NCBI GenBank assembly: GCA_020852515.1 | Contig: JADZAS010000023.1 | Location: forward strand, 62,001 to 126,000 | Length of the DNA: 64,000 nucleotides | Direction of reading: 5' to 3' | Origin: Phycisphaerales bacterium | Lineage (GTDB): Bacteria > Planctomycetota > Phycisphaerae > Phycisphaerales > UBA5793 | Shown: one piece after another, positions 18,258 to 29,577 of the stretch | How the letters are laid out: every line of letters begins with the position of its first letter | Numbering within the stretch: position 1 is the first letter of the stretch | The notes under the pieces: model-generated | The model's database searches: none | The model's input: only the letters and a program-made list of their open reading frames with translations | Told to the model about the DNA's origin: nothing | Made by a program: the position numbers and the translations under genes

Positions 18258-18267
18258 GGCGAAGCCT

Positions 18268-18615
18268 CTACTTCGCCTTGCCGTTCTTACTGCCTTTGGC
18301 GGAGTCGGCCGGCTTTGCGGCACACGTTCCTTCGCCGCAGGCGCAGGAGCCCGGCTTGCTGTCCTTGGACTCCTTGCCGCCGCTTTCGCCCGCCGGCTTC
18401 TTCTCCGCGTCGGCGGCCTTCTTGTAACCTTCCGATCGATAATCGGTCTGGTAAAAGCCGCTGCCCTTGAAGATCACGCCGGCCCCGGTGCCGATGAGGC
18501 GTTCAAGTTTCGCCTTGGCGCACTTGGGGCACTTGCGCTTGACCGAATCGGTCATCGACTGGAAGAGTTCAAACTCGTGGCCGCAGGCGCGGCAGACATA
18601 GTCATACGTTGGCAT
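18268..18615 (-). CDS. FmdB-type zinc ribbon protein
   Basis: 115-aa putative regulatory protein of the FmdB/CxxC_CxxC_SSSS family. The N-terminus holds the zinc ribbon (YVCRACGHEFE and RKCPKCAKAKL), followed by the GAGVIFKGSGFY segment usual in the family. The tail is Lys/Ala/Gly-rich and has a second Cys cluster (SCACGEGTC). It is the last gene of the chaperone cluster, 27 nt after grpE. Function of the family is not established. Confidence 0.85.
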   Translation of the reverse strand: MPTYDYVCRACGHEFELFQSMTDSVKRKCPKCAKAKLERLIGTGAGVIFKGSGFYQTDYRSEGYKKAADAEKKPAGESGGKESKDSKPGSCACGEGTCAAKPADSAKGSKNGKAK

Positions 18616-18642
18616 TCGTGTACTCCGTTACGTCGGCGAACT

Positions 18643-19176
18643 TCACTGCTCGCCTCGCGCCAGCGCGACCTTGGCCGGCCGCACGACGATATTGCCCACT
18701 GCGTAGCCGACCTGCATCTGCTGGGCAATGTGATTGGCTTCGATTCCCGGGGCGTCAATACGCATCATCGCCTCGTGCCGGTTCGGATCGAACTCATCAC
18801 CCGGCTGCACTTCGATCCGCGCGGCGCCGTGGGCGGACAGCACCTTGAGGATCTCATCGCGCACCATGCGCACGCCCTGCTGCACGCTCTTCTCGCTTCC
18901 CGGGCCGAGGTCCTGCTCGCTGACGAGGTCAAGATTCTCGAGCGCCGGCACGAGTTCGCGGATCAGATCCGCCCGCGCGCGAAGGCGAGCCTGCTCCTCG
19001 TTGGCGTAGGCGCGGCGCTGAAAGTTCTGGAAGTCGGCCAGCGCGCGCTGGTACTTGGCCGTCGCTTCGTCGCGCTCGGCTGTGAGCTGCTCGATAAGCG
19101 CCTGCGTTTCATCGACGGTGTCGCCGTCGTCCGGCGCCTGGTCGAGTTCGTCCTCGTGAAGTTCTCGTTCGCTCAT
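18643..19176 (-). CDS. grpE: GrpE nucleotide exchange factor
   Basis: Cochaperone that releases ADP from DnaK, 177 aa. It has an acidic N-terminus, a long coiled-coil (about residues 25-75, with ALADFQNFQRRA) and the C-terminal beta domain with VGYAVGNIVVRPAKVALARG, the classic GrpE ending. It starts 3 nt after the dnaJ stop, so translation is probably coupled. dnaK is not in the window. Confidence 0.95.
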   Translation of the reverse strand: MSERELHEDELDQAPDDGDTVDETQALIEQLTAERDEATAKYQRALADFQNFQRRAYANEEQARLRARADLIRELVPALENLDLVSEQDLGPGSEKSVQQGVRMVRDEILKVLSAHGAARIEVQPGDEFDPNRHEAMMRIDAPGIEANHIAQQMQVGYAVGNIVVRPAKVALARGEQ

Positions 19177-19179
19177 GGC

Positions 19180-20343
19180 TCAGTCTTCCTTCCCGGCCAG
19201 GAAGTCCTTGATTCGATTCCAAAAGCCCTGCGTCTCAGGCAGGACCGAGTGATCTTCCGTCTCCGCATACTCGCGCAGCAGCGCTTCCTGCCTGGGCGTG
19301 AGGCGCTGCGGAATTTCGATGCTCAATTGAACGAGCAAGTCGCCGCGCCGTCCGCTGCGAAGGTTGGGTAATCCCTGATTGGCCACCTTCACCACCCGCC
19401 CGTGCTGGGTGGCCTTGGGCACGACGACTTCGTGCTCGCCATCGAGTGTCGGGATCCGGACCTTGGCGCCCAGCGCCGCCTGCGTGAAACTGATTGGCAG
19501 GCGGATGGTGAGGTTGTCCTCTTCGCGTTCGAAGACCTTGTGCGGCGTGACGCGCACGACCACGTGCAGATCGCCCCGTATTCCCTGGCCGTGCGGCGCC
19601 TGCTCGGGGGATGGCGGCTCGCCCTCGCCGCGGATGGCCACGGCCTGACCCGAGCGGATGCCCGGCGGTATCTTGACCTCGAGCCGGCGGCGCTTGGGAA
19701 CTCGGCCCTGACCACGGCACGTCTCGCACGGCTCGGTGATGATCGTGCCCTGCCCGCGGCAGGTCGGGCACGTGGTGACCATGCGGAACATCCCGCCGAG
19801 GCCCGACTGAGCGACTTGCCCATGCCCGCCGCACGTCTGGCAGGGCGTGCGCTTGGTGCCGGGTTTGGCGCCTTCGCCGTGGCAGGTGTCGCAGACGTCC
19901 AGGCGCGTGAAGTCGACCTCGGCTGTCGTGCCCGAGAGGACCTGTTCGAGCGTGATTTCGACCTGGGTCTCGAGGTCGTAGCCGCGCGCCACGCCCTGCT
20001 GCCGGCGGCGCCCGCCTCCGCGCGATGCCCCGCCAAAGCCTCCGCCAAAAATCTCGTCGAACATCGAGAAGATGTCCTGCGGATCCATCGAGCGGAAGTC
20101 GTGCCCCGGCGTGCCGCGCAGTCCCGCGTGGCCGTACTGGTCGTAAGCCCTTCGGCGGCTGTCGTCGCTGAGGACCTCGTAGGCTTCGGCGGCTTCCTTG
20201 AACTTCGCCTCGGCCTCTGCGTTTCCGGGATTGCGATCCGGATGGTACTTCATGGCCAGGCGGCGATAGGAGCGCTTGATCTCGTCTCCATTCGCCGTCC
20301 GCTCGACGCCGAGCACTTCGTAGTAGTCGCGCGTGGTGGCCAT
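19180..20343 (-). CDS. dnaJ: DnaJ chaperone
   Basis: Hsp40 cochaperone of DnaK, 387 aa. The J domain ([17 protein letters not shown]) carries the HPD motif in [10 protein letters not shown], followed by a Gly/Phe-rich region and four CxxCxGxG zinc repeats ([32 protein letters not shown]) and the substrate-binding C-terminal domains. I set the start at ATG 20343 because GGAG lies 6 nt before it; the longer frame from 20418 adds a non-conserved leader. It sits between groEL1 and grpE in the same operon. Confidence 0.96.
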   Translation of the reverse strand: MATTRDYYEVLGVERTANGDEIKRSYRRLAMKYHPDRNPGNAEAEAKFKEAAEAYEVLSDDSRRRAYDQYGHAGLRGTPGHDFRSMDPQDIFSMFDEIFGGGFGGASRGGGRRRQQGVARGYDLETQVEITLEQVLSGTTAEVDFTRLDVCDTCHGEGAKPGTKRTPCQTCGGHGQVAQSGLGGMFRMVTTCPTCRGQGTIITEPCETCRGQGRVPKRRRLEVKIPPGIRSGQAVAIRGEGEPPSPEQAPHGQGIRGDLHVVVRVTPHKVFEREEDNLTIRLPISFTQAALGAKVRIPTLDGEHEVVVPKATQHGRVVKVANQGLPNLRSGRRGDLLVQLSIEIPQRLTPRQEALLREYAETEDHSVLPETQGFWNRIKDFLAGKED

Positions 20344-20434
20344 CGTCATCTCCGGGTCCGTCCGCTTACGAAAGCCCACGGAAGCGCGCGAGCGCTCCGT
20401 GGGGCTGTTTGAATCCATCGCGAAGCGCTGTTGA

Positions 20435-22048
20435 TCACGCCACGGCGCCTTCGGTCGGCTCCTTCTCGTCCTTGAGCTCCGTCACGAGCACATCCGTGGT
20501 GAGCATGAGACCCGCTACCGACGCGGCGTTCTGAAGCGCCGTGCGCACGACCAGGGCCGGATCGATGATGCCGGCCTTGACGAGATCGACGAACTCACCG
20601 GTCGCGGCGTTGAAGCCAAAGTTGCCCTTGCCTTCGCGGACCTTCTCGACGACAACGTCGCCGTCTTCACCCGCGTTTTCGGCGATCTGGCTGGCCGGGG
20701 CTTCGAGCGCGGCGGCGACGATGTCGAAACCGAACTTCTGATCGCCCTTGGCCTTCTTGCGGCCGTCGATGACCGCGTCGATCGCGCGAATGAGCGCCAC
20801 GCCTCCGCCCGCCACGTAGCCTTCCTTCGCGGCGGCACGGGTCGCGGCGAGAGCATCCTTCACGCGGTCCTTGCGCTCCTTCATCGCGGTCTCAGTCGCA
20901 GCGCCGACATTGAGGATGGCCACGCCGCTGGTCAGCTTGGCCAGACGCTCCATCAGCTTTTCGCGGTCGTAGTCGCTCGTCGAGCGGTCGTACTGGGTGC
21001 GAATCTGCTCGGCACGCGCCTGGATGTCCTTCTTCTTGCCCGCGCCTTGCACGATCGTGGTGTTGTCCTTGTTGACGACGATCTTCTTGGCGCTGCCCAG
21101 GTCGCTAAGTTCGATCGATTCGAGACTGCGGCCGAGATCTTCAGAAAAGAACGTGCCGCCCGTGAGCGTGGCGATGTCGCCGAGCATGGCCTTGCGCCGA
21201 TCGCCAAAGCCGGGCGCCTTGACCGCGCACACCCGCAGCACACCGCGCAGCCGATTGACCACGAGCGCCGCCAGCGCCTCGTTCTCGACATCCTCGGCGA
21301 TAATGAGCAGCGGCCGGCCGCTCCCCGCCACGCGGTTGAGCAGCGGCAGGAAGTCGGAAAGGTTACTGATCTTCTTCTCGTGAATGAGGATTGAGACGTC
21401 TTCGAGCACGCACTCGGCGGTTGCGGGATCGGTCATGAAGTACGGACTGAGATAGCCTTTGTCAAACTGCATGCCTTCGACGTATTCGAGCACCATCTCG
21501 GACGTCTTGCCTTCTTCGACTTCGACGACGCCCTCCGATCCGACCTTGTCGATCGCCTCGGCAATCAGTTTGCCGATCTCGCGATCGTGGTTGGCCGAGA
21601 CGGTGGCGACTTTCTCGTAGTCGTCGCGGCCCTTGCACTTGACGGCCATGCCCTCGATGGCGCTGCACGCGACCTCGGCGGCGGCGGTAATGCCGCGCTG
21701 TAGTTCAACGGAGTTGTGGCCGGCGGCGACGTAGCGCAGCCCCTGGCCAAAGATGGCCTCGGCGAGCACCGTCGCGGCCGTGGTGCCGTCGCCGGCCTTG
21801 TCGGCGGTCTTCTTGGCGACCTGCATGACCAGTTTGGCGCCCATGTTCTCGAACGCCTCGGCCAGATCGATCTCCTTGGCGACCGACACGCCGTCCTTGG
21901 TGACGGTCGGCCCGCCATAGGACTTCTGAATGAGCACATTGCGCCCGACGGGGCCCATCGTGACGCGGACGGCGTCGGCCAGGCGGGTGACGCCCTTGCG
22001 GATCTCGACCTGCGCCTCGTTGCCGAACATCATCTGTTTCGTGGACAT
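20435..22048 (-). CDS. groEL: GroEL chaperonin, paralogue 1 (no GGM tail)
   Basis: 60-kDa chaperonin subunit, 537 aa. Family motifs include the [13 protein letters not shown] start, [14 protein letters not shown] for ATP binding and the C-terminal [13 protein letters not shown] block. Unlike GroEL2 upstream, it ends in a charged segment ([16 protein letters not shown]) and lacks the Gly-Gly-Met tail. It follows groES by 49 nt, which is the usual groES-groEL order. Absence of the GGM tail and the divergent apical region suggest a specialised client range, but this is inference. Confidence 0.96.
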   Translation of the reverse strand: MSTKQMMFGNEAQVEIRKGVTRLADAVRVTMGPVGRNVLIQKSYGGPTVTKDGVSVAKEIDLAEAFENMGAKLVMQVAKKTADKAGDGTTAATVLAEAIFGQGLRYVAAGHNSVELQRGITAAAEVACSAIEGMAVKCKGRDDYEKVATVSANHDREIGKLIAEAIDKVGSEGVVEVEEGKTSEMVLEYVEGMQFDKGYLSPYFMTDPATAECVLEDVSILIHEKKISNLSDFLPLLNRVAGSGRPLLIIAEDVENEALAALVVNRLRGVLRVCAVKAPGFGDRRKAMLGDIATLTGGTFFSEDLGRSLESIELSDLGSAKKIVVNKDNTTIVQGAGKKKDIQARAEQIRTQYDRSTSDYDREKLMERLAKLTSGVAILNVGAATETAMKERKDRVKDALAATRAAAKEGYVAGGGVALIRAIDAVIDGRKKAKGDQKFGFDIVAAALEAPASQIAENAGEDGDVVVEKVREGKGNFGFNAATGEFVDLVKAGIIDPALVVRTALQNAASVAGLMLTTDVLVTELKDEKEPTEGAVA

Positions 22049-22097
22049 GATTCAGTATTCTCGCTTTGAGTTGGAGTGGTTATCGAGCCGCTCGCGA

Positions 22098-22388
22098 TCA
22101 CTTCTCGATGACGCCGAGCAATTCGGATTCCTCGATGATCACGTGCTTGACGCCCTTGATCTCGATTTCGCTGCCCGCGTACTTGCCGTAGACGACGGTC
22201 TCGCCCTTCTTGACGCCGACGGCGGCGCGCTTGCCGTCCTTGAGCAGCCGGCCCGGCCCGGTGGCGACGACGGTGCCCTGCTGGGGCTTCTCTTTGGCGC
22301 CTTCGGGCAGGTACAGCCCTGAAGCGGTCTTCTGCTCCGGGTCGTTGGGTTTGATCAGCACTCGATCATCGAGCGGTTTGACTTGCAT
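22098..22388 (-). CDS. groES: GroES co-chaperonin
   Basis: 10-kDa lid of the GroEL chamber, 96 aa, normal family length. MQVKPLDDRVLIKPN is the canonical N-terminus, and the mobile-loop and roof regions follow; the end is HVIIEESELLGVIEK. ATG 22388 has AGGAG about 9 nt upstream; the longer frame start at 22424 is not supported. It lies between a hypothetical gene and groEL1 and probably serves both GroEL paralogues. Confidence 0.96.
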   Translation of the reverse strand: MQVKPLDDRVLIKPNDPEQKTASGLYLPEGAKEKPQQGTVVATGPGRLLKDGKRAAVGVKKGETVVYGKYAGSEIEIKGVKHVIIEESELLGVIEK

Positions 22389-22420
22389 GGGTGAACTCTC
22401 CTGTGAGGGGTTGTTTCGTT

Positions 22421-22894
22421 TCATGATGTAATCGTCGCCAGCGCTTTCTCGCGCGGAATCCTGGTTGCAAATCCAAAGGGTGGCCGCTCCTCTTTATCCG
22501 GCACGTCGACCAGTTCGATCTTCAGGATGTCGCCCGGCCGCACCGACAGGGCCACGTTGCGCTTGCGCGAATCCTGCCCGATGAAGTGCATGCACACGAC
22601 CTCCTGCCAGCCGGTTGGATGCGTCACCACGCGCTTGCCGTGACCTGAGATCAGGTACTCCGAACCATCGCGCAGCGTCACGCGCACCACGAGCATTTTG
22701 CACTTGTCCGGCGTGTCGCACATCTCGCCCGCCAGATCGGAAAACAGCAGTTCGATCTCCTCGACCCAGTCGACCCCGGCCGGCGCGAACGGCGGCGGCT
22801 TGAGCGATGCGGGGCGCTTGCGGCTCGCCGCCCGGTCCGCACCGCGCTTCGCCTTCGTCTTCGCCTTCGATTTCTTCTTGCCGGGTGAGGGCAT
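22421..22894 (-). CDS. Hypothetical protein inside the chaperone operon
   Basis: 157-aa soluble protein without recognised family. The first 30 residues are Lys/Arg-rich and look disordered; from about residue 40 there is a compact domain with three cysteines (EMCDTPDKCKM and VVCMHF) and a beta-rich C-terminal part (VALSVRPGDILKIELVDVP). It lies 32 nt after groEL2 and 32 nt before groES, in the same orientation, so it should be cotranscribed with both. Interruption of a groEL/groES pair by another gene is unusual. Confidence 0.75.
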   Translation of the reverse strand: MPSPGKKKSKAKTKAKRGADRAASRKRPASLKPPPFAPAGVDWVEEIELLFSDLAGEMCDTPDKCKMLVVRVTLRDGSEYLISGHGKRVVTHPTGWQEVVCMHFIGQDSRKRNVALSVRPGDILKIELVDVPDKEERPPFGFATRIPREKALATITS

Positions 22895-22926
22895 CGGCTC
22901 CTTTCATCAAGACGGAAGCGGCGCGG

Positions 22927-24618
<1,692 letters not shown>

Positions 24619-24774
24619 GGGACCGTTTCTCCGGTTGTCTCTGGTGGATTGGTTCGTGGAAGCGTCGGCCAACGGATCACGGCGCGGCGGATCTGGACCC
24701 TCCGCGCCGGCCCGGCATGACTGCAACGCCGGTGCCGGGCCGCGGGGCCACCCCAGCCGCTTCAGAGAGTCGCA

Positions 24775-24808
24775 AATATCTTATCTGCAACTGTTTACGG
24801 TAAACAAC
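24775..24808 (-). promoter_or_regulatory. Putative promoter with dyad operator for the chaperone cluster
   Basis: On the minus strand TTGTTT (24802-24807) and TAAGAT (24778-24783) are 18 nt apart and resemble -35 and -10 boxes; GATATT (24775-24780) is an alternative -10. The -35 side overlaps a perfect 15-nt dyad, TGTTTAC-G-GTAAACA (24792-24806). Transcription from here would start about 155 nt before groEL2. The dyad is not CIRCE and could bind an unidentified regulator. Inference from sequence only. Confidence 0.4.
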
Positions 24809-24887
24809 GAGCCCGCAGGCTGCCGGCGGGGCCTGTCAGGACTCACGAGGCTGCCGCCCCGACCTGCCAGCATGGCAGGCGGGCGCC

Positions 24888-25835
24888 TCAGCCGATCACC
24901 TCATCCAGCCGGTACAGCGGCCTCGCCAGATTTCGAGCCATGCGGCTTGAGTCGATCAGCAGGTTGAGCAGCGCCAGCAGGAGCATCGCAGAGCCAATGA
25001 GCAGCAGCATGGCCCCCGCCAGGGCGGAATTGTCCACGACGGCCCCCGCGAGCCCACGGGAATCGAGGACCGCGGAAATCACTCGCAGCGCGTCTCCCAG
25101 GAGGATGACGCCGAGCAGAACAAAGATGGCGAGGAAGCCCTGGCGGCTGGCGCCTCCGAGGCGGTGCGGGACGCTGTACCGGGCCAGCAGGAGCACAACG
25201 GGTCGAAAGCCGACGATCATCGCCAGCGCCGCGGCGTCGAGCGCCAGCCGGAGAACGGACCTCGCCACATTGGCGTGCACCAGATCGACCCACTCGTTCA
25301 CGGGCTGACGCGACCGAACGTCGTAGAAGAGCACAGCGCCGTGCAGCAGCGCCCAGCAGATCAGGCCGCCGCGAGCGAGGTTCAGGCCCCTGCGATAGTC
25401 GCGCGGCGCGGCGGCGCCGGTGGGACGCTGAAGGCAGAACGTGGCCAGCAGAGCCGCGCCGGCCAACACGCCGATGAGCACGTAATGCCCGATGGTGACG
25501 TCGCCCATCAGCGGCGCGCCCGGCGAGCGGATTCGGCGGACCAGCGCCAGCAGGTACGGCCACCAGAGCAGCGCAGCGCTGAGCAGCATGGCCATCGTGA
25601 CCATAACGAGGCACACCCCCAGGCGTCGCGGGCGATTCAGCAGCGCCAGGCGCACGTCCGCAGGATCAACGATCGGCCGCAGCGAAGGCCACGCCGCGGC
25701 GCCGCACTCCGGGCAGGCGCCGGCGGGATCCACGCCCTTGAGGTTGTAGCCGCACTGCTGGCAACGAACGGTCAGCAGGATGGCGCCTGCGGGGAATGCA
25801 GGGGTGGCATCTTCGCGCTGTTGCTTCGAGTCCAT
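24888..25835 (-). CDS. Zinc-ribbon multi-span membrane protein
   Basis: 315-aa membrane protein of unknown function. An N-terminal zinc ribbon (CQQCGYNLKG, then CPECG about 11 residues on; roughly residues 25-45) is followed by six to seven hydrophobic segments. I placed the start at ATG 25835; the longer frame adds an Arg/Trp-rich stretch. Members of this architecture recur three more times in the window (25970, 51600, 63137). The last residues are hydrophobic helices plus a basic end. Confidence 0.75.
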   Translation of the reverse strand: MDSKQQREDATPAFPAGAILLTVRCQQCGYNLKGVDPAGACPECGAAAWPSLRPIVDPADVRLALLNRPRRLGVCLVMVTMAMLLSAALLWWPYLLALVRRIRSPGAPLMGDVTIGHYVLIGVLAGAALLATFCLQRPTGAAAPRDYRRGLNLARGGLICWALLHGAVLFYDVRSRQPVNEWVDLVHANVARSVLRLALDAAALAMIVGFRPVVLLLARYSVPHRLGGASRQGFLAIFVLLGVILLGDALRVISAVLDSRGLAGAVVDNSALAGAMLLLIGSAMLLLALLNLLIDSSRMARNLARPLYRLDEVIG

Positions 25836-25969
25836 TGAGACACAGGCCCACGCGGATACGAACACGCCTCGGCTCGCACATCGTCTTCGCCAACCGCGGC
25901 ACCGAGCAGAGGATTCTAACCATCGGATGAACGGGAAGTGTCGGCGAAAGACGGCGTAGGATGCCATCG

Positions 25970-26788
25970 ATGTCTCCTGCGTCGTCATCACCGCTCAGCG
26001 GAGCCGTCCGGCCCCGCGCTCGCGCCCGTTGGCTGTGGCGGACACTGGTTTCAGTGGGCCTCGGAAGTCTGATCACCATCTCAATTGCCTGGGCTGGCGC
26101 TGTCTCCGGGCGCCTCAACTCGGTCAGCCGAAGTGACAATGGCGGCTTGGGCTACCTCGATGATCATGTCATCACGTTTGCAATGCGATCGAAATGTTGG
26201 TCCGGGACGCGCCTTCTCTGGTCCTGGCGGACGGACCTGCAGCCCGTGGAGTCGCTGAGCGACAAATCGCGCCGCTTTCGCGAGTTGGTGCTTGACGGCG
26301 GCAGCGCACCCCCATGGAGCCGAGTGCGCACATGGCCGACGCCTTACGCCGGCGTGAGCCAGCGCTACCTGCGCACTCTTCCACCGGACATCGTTGCGCG
26401 AGCCATGTTGGAAGATGGATTCGGCTGGCCGAAGCGCTGTCTTTCGATCGTCTACGGCTATGACCTCAAAGGCATGCGCTGGATCGTCGCAGTTGACGGT
26501 GCTGCGATTGAGTTATCAGGTCAGGCCACCGGCCTATCGGGCACTATCCAGCGCGCACTTCCCCTACTTCCCTACTGGCCGGGCCTGCTCATCAACTCGG
26601 CCCTCTGGGCCGCGGTGGTATTCACTGTGCTTTGGGGATGGACGGTCTTGCGGCACCGGCGTCGAGTCCGAAACGGCTGGTGCACCGCATGCGGCTACGA
26701 CCTGCGCGCCCAGCGTGGGCAGACCGACGGCGACGGGCGTTGCCCCGAGTGCGGTGCCGGATTCAAGAGCGCACGCAGCGCGATATAG
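25970..26788 (+). CDS. Membrane protein with C-terminal zinc ribbon
   Basis: 272-aa protein of unknown function. AGGA is 8 nt before ATG 25970. It has a membrane segment near residues 24-45, a soluble central part of about 150 residues, a second membrane segment near 205-225, and a C-terminal zinc ribbon (CTACGYDLR ... CPECG) in the last 35 residues. Topology suggests an extracytoplasmic central domain and a cytoplasmic ribbon. It is divergent from the zinc-ribbon gene at 24888 and ends 8 nt before the MATE transporter start. Confidence 0.7.
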   Translation: MSPASSSPLSGAVRPRARARWLWRTLVSVGLGSLITISIAWAGAVSGRLNSVSRSDNGGLGYLDDHVITFAMRSKCWSGTRLLWSWRTDLQPVESLSDKSRRFRELVLDGGSAPPWSRVRTWPTPYAGVSQRYLRTLPPDIVARAMLEDGFGWPKRCLSIVYGYDLKGMRWIVAVDGAAIELSGQATGLSGTIQRALPLLPYWPGLLINSALWAAVVFTVLWGWTVLRHRRRVRNGWCTACGYDLRAQRGQTDGDGRCPECGAGFKSARSAI

Positions 26789-26796
26789 TCCCGGCT

Positions 26797-28290
26797 ATGC
26801 CTGTACGGGAGGTGAGCAAGCGAGAAGACGCCGCACCGACGGAATCAAAACTGACTGTTGATTCCAAGGACGGCCCGACCATCCGCTCGGGCAAACTGGC
26901 CGGCCGGTCGCTCTATTCGGCGATCTGGATCATCGCTCTGCCCGTGCTGCTGGGCCAGTGCGCCAATGCGATGGTCAGCCTGGTGGACAAGATTTTCGCC
27001 GGCTTCCTGCCGGCCGAACTCGTCAAGCCGGCTCTCGACGGCCTCGGACTGGCCGGGTACGTCACGTGGTTCATCAGCATCTCGATGATGGCCATTGGAG
27101 TTGGCGGCATGGCCATTATCGCCCGGGCCGTCGGCGCCGGACAGCGTGAACTGGCCGAACGAACGCTGGCGCAGTGCGGGCTGCTCTCCATCGTCTGGGG
27201 TACCGTGGTCGGGGCGGCGCTATGGATCACGTGCCCGGCGATGGCGCGCATCGCACACCTCAGCCCGGACGCCACGGCCGACTGCGTGTCCTACATCCGC
27301 ATTCTCGCGGCGGGTCTTCCCGCCACGGCCTACCTGCTCGTGAGCATGAGCTGCCTGCAGGGCGCGGGCGAGACGGCGCGGCCGTTTCTCATTCTCGTCG
27401 TCGTCAACATCATCAACGTGATCGCGAGTTGGGCCTACTCCGGCGTTGAAATCACTGTCGCCGGGAGCATCATCTACAACCCCGTGGGCATCAACGCCAA
27501 CGTGCAGGGCATCGCCTTTGGCACCATCACCGCCCAGGCCTGCGGCGCCGTACTGATGCACCTGCTCATGCGGCACGGCATCGCCGATCTCAGATTCCAC
27601 CTCGCCTTCATGCAATTCGACCGCGACCTGTTTCGGCGCATCGTGCGCATTGGCGGGCCCGGCTTCATCGACGGGTTGGGCATCTGGCTGGGGCAGTTGT
27701 TCGCGGTGCTGTGGGTGCTCGGCGCGATCGTAGAGCGATCGGATCTCGACGAGGGAATGATCGGCGCCCACGAAATTGCCATTCAATGGGAGTCATTCAG
27801 TTTCCTGCCGGGTTACGCGATGGGCGTTGCGGCCGGTGCATTGGCGGGCCAGTATCTCGGGGCGGGCAATCCGAAGATGGCGCGGCGGGCGATCCGCGCG
27901 TGCCTGTACGTGGCCATGGCCATCATGGGATTGGCAGGCCTCGTCTTCATTCTCGCGGGAGATCAACTTACGCTGCTCATCAGCCGCGATCCGGTGCACC
28001 TTGAACTCGCGCCCAAGGCGCTGTTCATCGGCGGCTTTGTCCAGGTGTTTTTCGCCATGTCGATGGTGCTGCGCGGCGCGCTGAGCGGCGCCGGCGACAC
28101 GCGCATGAGCATGATCCTCGCGTGGACGAGCACCTACGGCGTGCGCCTGCCGGCGTCGTGGATTCTCGGCTACGTGCTCGGCTATGGCTTCGTGGGCGTC
28201 TGGATCGCGCTGAGCGGCGAACTCGTCGTACGCGGCCTGTTGTACTTCGCCCGCTACCTCTACGGCGGCTGGGCGAAAATCGAAGTGTGA
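26797..28290 (+). CDS. MATE family efflux transporter
   Basis: Polytopic cation-coupled exporter of the MATE/MatE family, 497 aa with about twelve hydrophobic segments. The first repeat starts with LPVLLGQCANAMVSLVDKIFAG and the second with IVRIGGPGFIDGLGIWLGQLF, showing the internal duplication typical of MATE proteins; AGDTRMSMI in the late part also fits. The start at ATG 26797 follows the upstream stop by 8 nt, and the preceding soluble stretch is poorly conserved. Substrate is unknown; drug or metabolite export are usual roles. Confidence 0.9.
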   Translation: MPVREVSKREDAAPTESKLTVDSKDGPTIRSGKLAGRSLYSAIWIIALPVLLGQCANAMVSLVDKIFAGFLPAELVKPALDGLGLAGYVTWFISISMMAIGVGGMAIIARAVGAGQRELAERTLAQCGLLSIVWGTVVGAALWITCPAMARIAHLSPDATADCVSYIRILAAGLPATAYLLVSMSCLQGAGETARPFLILVVVNIINVIASWAYSGVEITVAGSIIYNPVGINANVQGIAFGTITAQACGAVLMHLLMRHGIADLRFHLAFMQFDRDLFRRIVRIGGPGFIDGLGIWLGQLFAVLWVLGAIVERSDLDEGMIGAHEIAIQWESFSFLPGYAMGVAAGALAGQYLGAGNPKMARRAIRACLYVAMAIMGLAGLVFILAGDQLTLLISRDPVHLELAPKALFIGGFVQVFFAMSMVLRGALSGAGDTRMSMILAWTSTYGVRLPASWILGYVLGYGFVGVWIALSGELVVRGLLYFARYLYGGWAKIEV

Positions 28291-28342
28291 AACGCAATCC
28301 AGGTCACAACGGAATCACAGCCAAGACACCCGGCATTGATTG

Positions 28343-28370
28343 CTTCGTGTCTTCGTGTCTTCGCGGTGAA
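28343..28370 (+). repeat. Tandem 8-mer repeat in the MATE-thiolase gap
   Basis: Two exact copies of CTTCGTGT (28343-28350, 28351-28358) and a third degenerate copy CTTCGCGG (28359-28366), followed by TGAA. It lies between two convergent genes. From memory, closely similar motifs occur often in intergenic DNA of unrelated bacteria; I cannot confirm copy number here. Confidence 0.55.
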
Positions 28371-28395
28371 CGTTGGTTGTCCAATGCGAAGACCG

Positions 28396-29577
28396 TCAGA
28401 CGCGCTCGATGAGCATCGCCACCGCGTTGCCGCCGCCCAGGCACAGCGACGCCACGCCTCGCTTCAGGTTGAGCCGCTTGAGCTGATGAACGAGCGTCAC
28501 GAGCACGCGCGCGCCCGAAGCGCCGATGGGGTGCCCGATCGCCACGCCGCCGCCGCACACGTTGACCCTGTCTTCGGAGATCTCGAGCGACTTGAGGTCG
28601 GCGAGCATCTGCGCCGCAAACGCTTCGTTGATCTCGAAGAGATCGACGTCCTCGACGCCGAGGCCCGCCTTGGAGACGCAGCCGCGAATGGCTTCCACGG
28701 GCGCGATGAACAGTTCCTTCGGGTCGACGCCGTGTGTGTGGTAACTGACAATGCGCGCCAACGGCCTGAGACCCATGGCCTGCGCCCGGCTCTCGGAGGC
28801 AATCGCCAGCGCCGCGGCGCCATCGGAGATCTGGCTCGAGTTCGCCGCGGTCACCGTGCCGGCCTTGTCGAACGCGGGCTTGAGTTTGCCGACAGATTCG
28901 AGCGTCGTGTCGGCGCGCACGCCTTCGTCGGCGGTGATGTCCTGCTTCTGCTTCGCGTCGGCGGCGGAGACGGGCACGATCGCACTGCCGTACCAGCCTT
29001 TCGCCTGCGCCGCCGCAGCGCGCTGGTGCGACTGCACGGCGAAGCGGTCCTGTTCAGCGCGAGAAATGTTGTACTCCTTGGCGATCCATTCCGCGGCTGA
29101 TCCCATGCCCCAGTCGCAGAACGGGCAGTGCAGCCCGTCGGCGCGCATGTGGTCGATGAGCTGCGCGTCGCCGAATTTGATCCCGGCGCGGACATACGTC
29201 AGATGCGGCGCCAGCGACATGTTCTCCATGCCGCCCACGATGAACGAGTCGCCGTCGCCTGCCTTGATTGCCTGCGCTGCGAGCATCGCCGCTTTGAGCG
29301 ATGAGCCGCAGACCTTGTTGACGGTGAACGCGTTGAGGCTGTTGGACAGACCTGCCTTGAGGCCCGCCTGCCGCGCCGGATTCTGTCCCAGCCCGGCCTG
29401 CAGCACCACGCCCATGATGACCTCGTCCACCTTCTCCTTCAGCGCCGGCGCATCGGCGAGCACCGCTTTGATCGCCAATGCGCCCAGCTCCGTGGCGGGC
29501 ACGCGCGAAAGTCCTCCCATGAACCGGCCGATCGGAGTGCGCTTGGCGGAGACGATGACTGGCGTGGCGGTAGGCAT
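28396..29577 (-). CDS. Acetyl-CoA acetyltransferase (thiolase)
   Basis: Thiolase II-type enzyme, 393 aa, that condenses or cleaves acyl-CoA with CoA. The nucleophile is Cys90 (VNKVCGSSLKA); the HPIGASG motif with its catalytic His and the late SLCLGGGNA Cys motif are present, as are ENMS and EAFA. Length is normal for the family. It is divergent from the prpDBC cluster and could feed acetyl- or propionyl-CoA metabolism. A TATGAT box at 29639-29644 on the minus strand, about 60 nt upstream, is a possible -10. Confidence 0.94.
   Translation of the reverse strand: MPTATPVIVSAKRTPIGRFMGGLSRVPATELGALAIKAVLADAPALKEKVDEVIMGVVLQAGLGQNPARQAGLKAGLSNSLNAFTVNKVCGSSLKAAMLAAQAIKAGDGDSFIVGGMENMSLAPHLTYVRAGIKFGDAQLIDHMRADGLHCPFCDWGMGSAAEWIAKEYNISRAEQDRFAVQSHQRAAAAQAKGWYGSAIVPVSAADAKQKQDITADEGVRADTTLESVGKLKPAFDKAGTVTAANSSQISDGAAALAIASESRAQAMGLRPLARIVSYHTHGVDPKELFIAPVEAIRGCVSKAGLGVEDVDLFEINEAFAAQMLADLKSLEISEDRVNVCGGGVAIGHPIGASGARVLVTLVHQLKRLNLKRGVASLCLGGGNAVAMLIERV

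Noticed and set aside
18256-18268. Terminator hairpin between prmC and the FmdB-type gene
   Set aside because: Stem is only 5 bp and no T tract follows on either strand.
24619-24887. CIRCE element upstream of groEL2
   Set aside because: The TTAGCACTC/GAGTGCTAA arms are absent; only an unrelated dyad was found.
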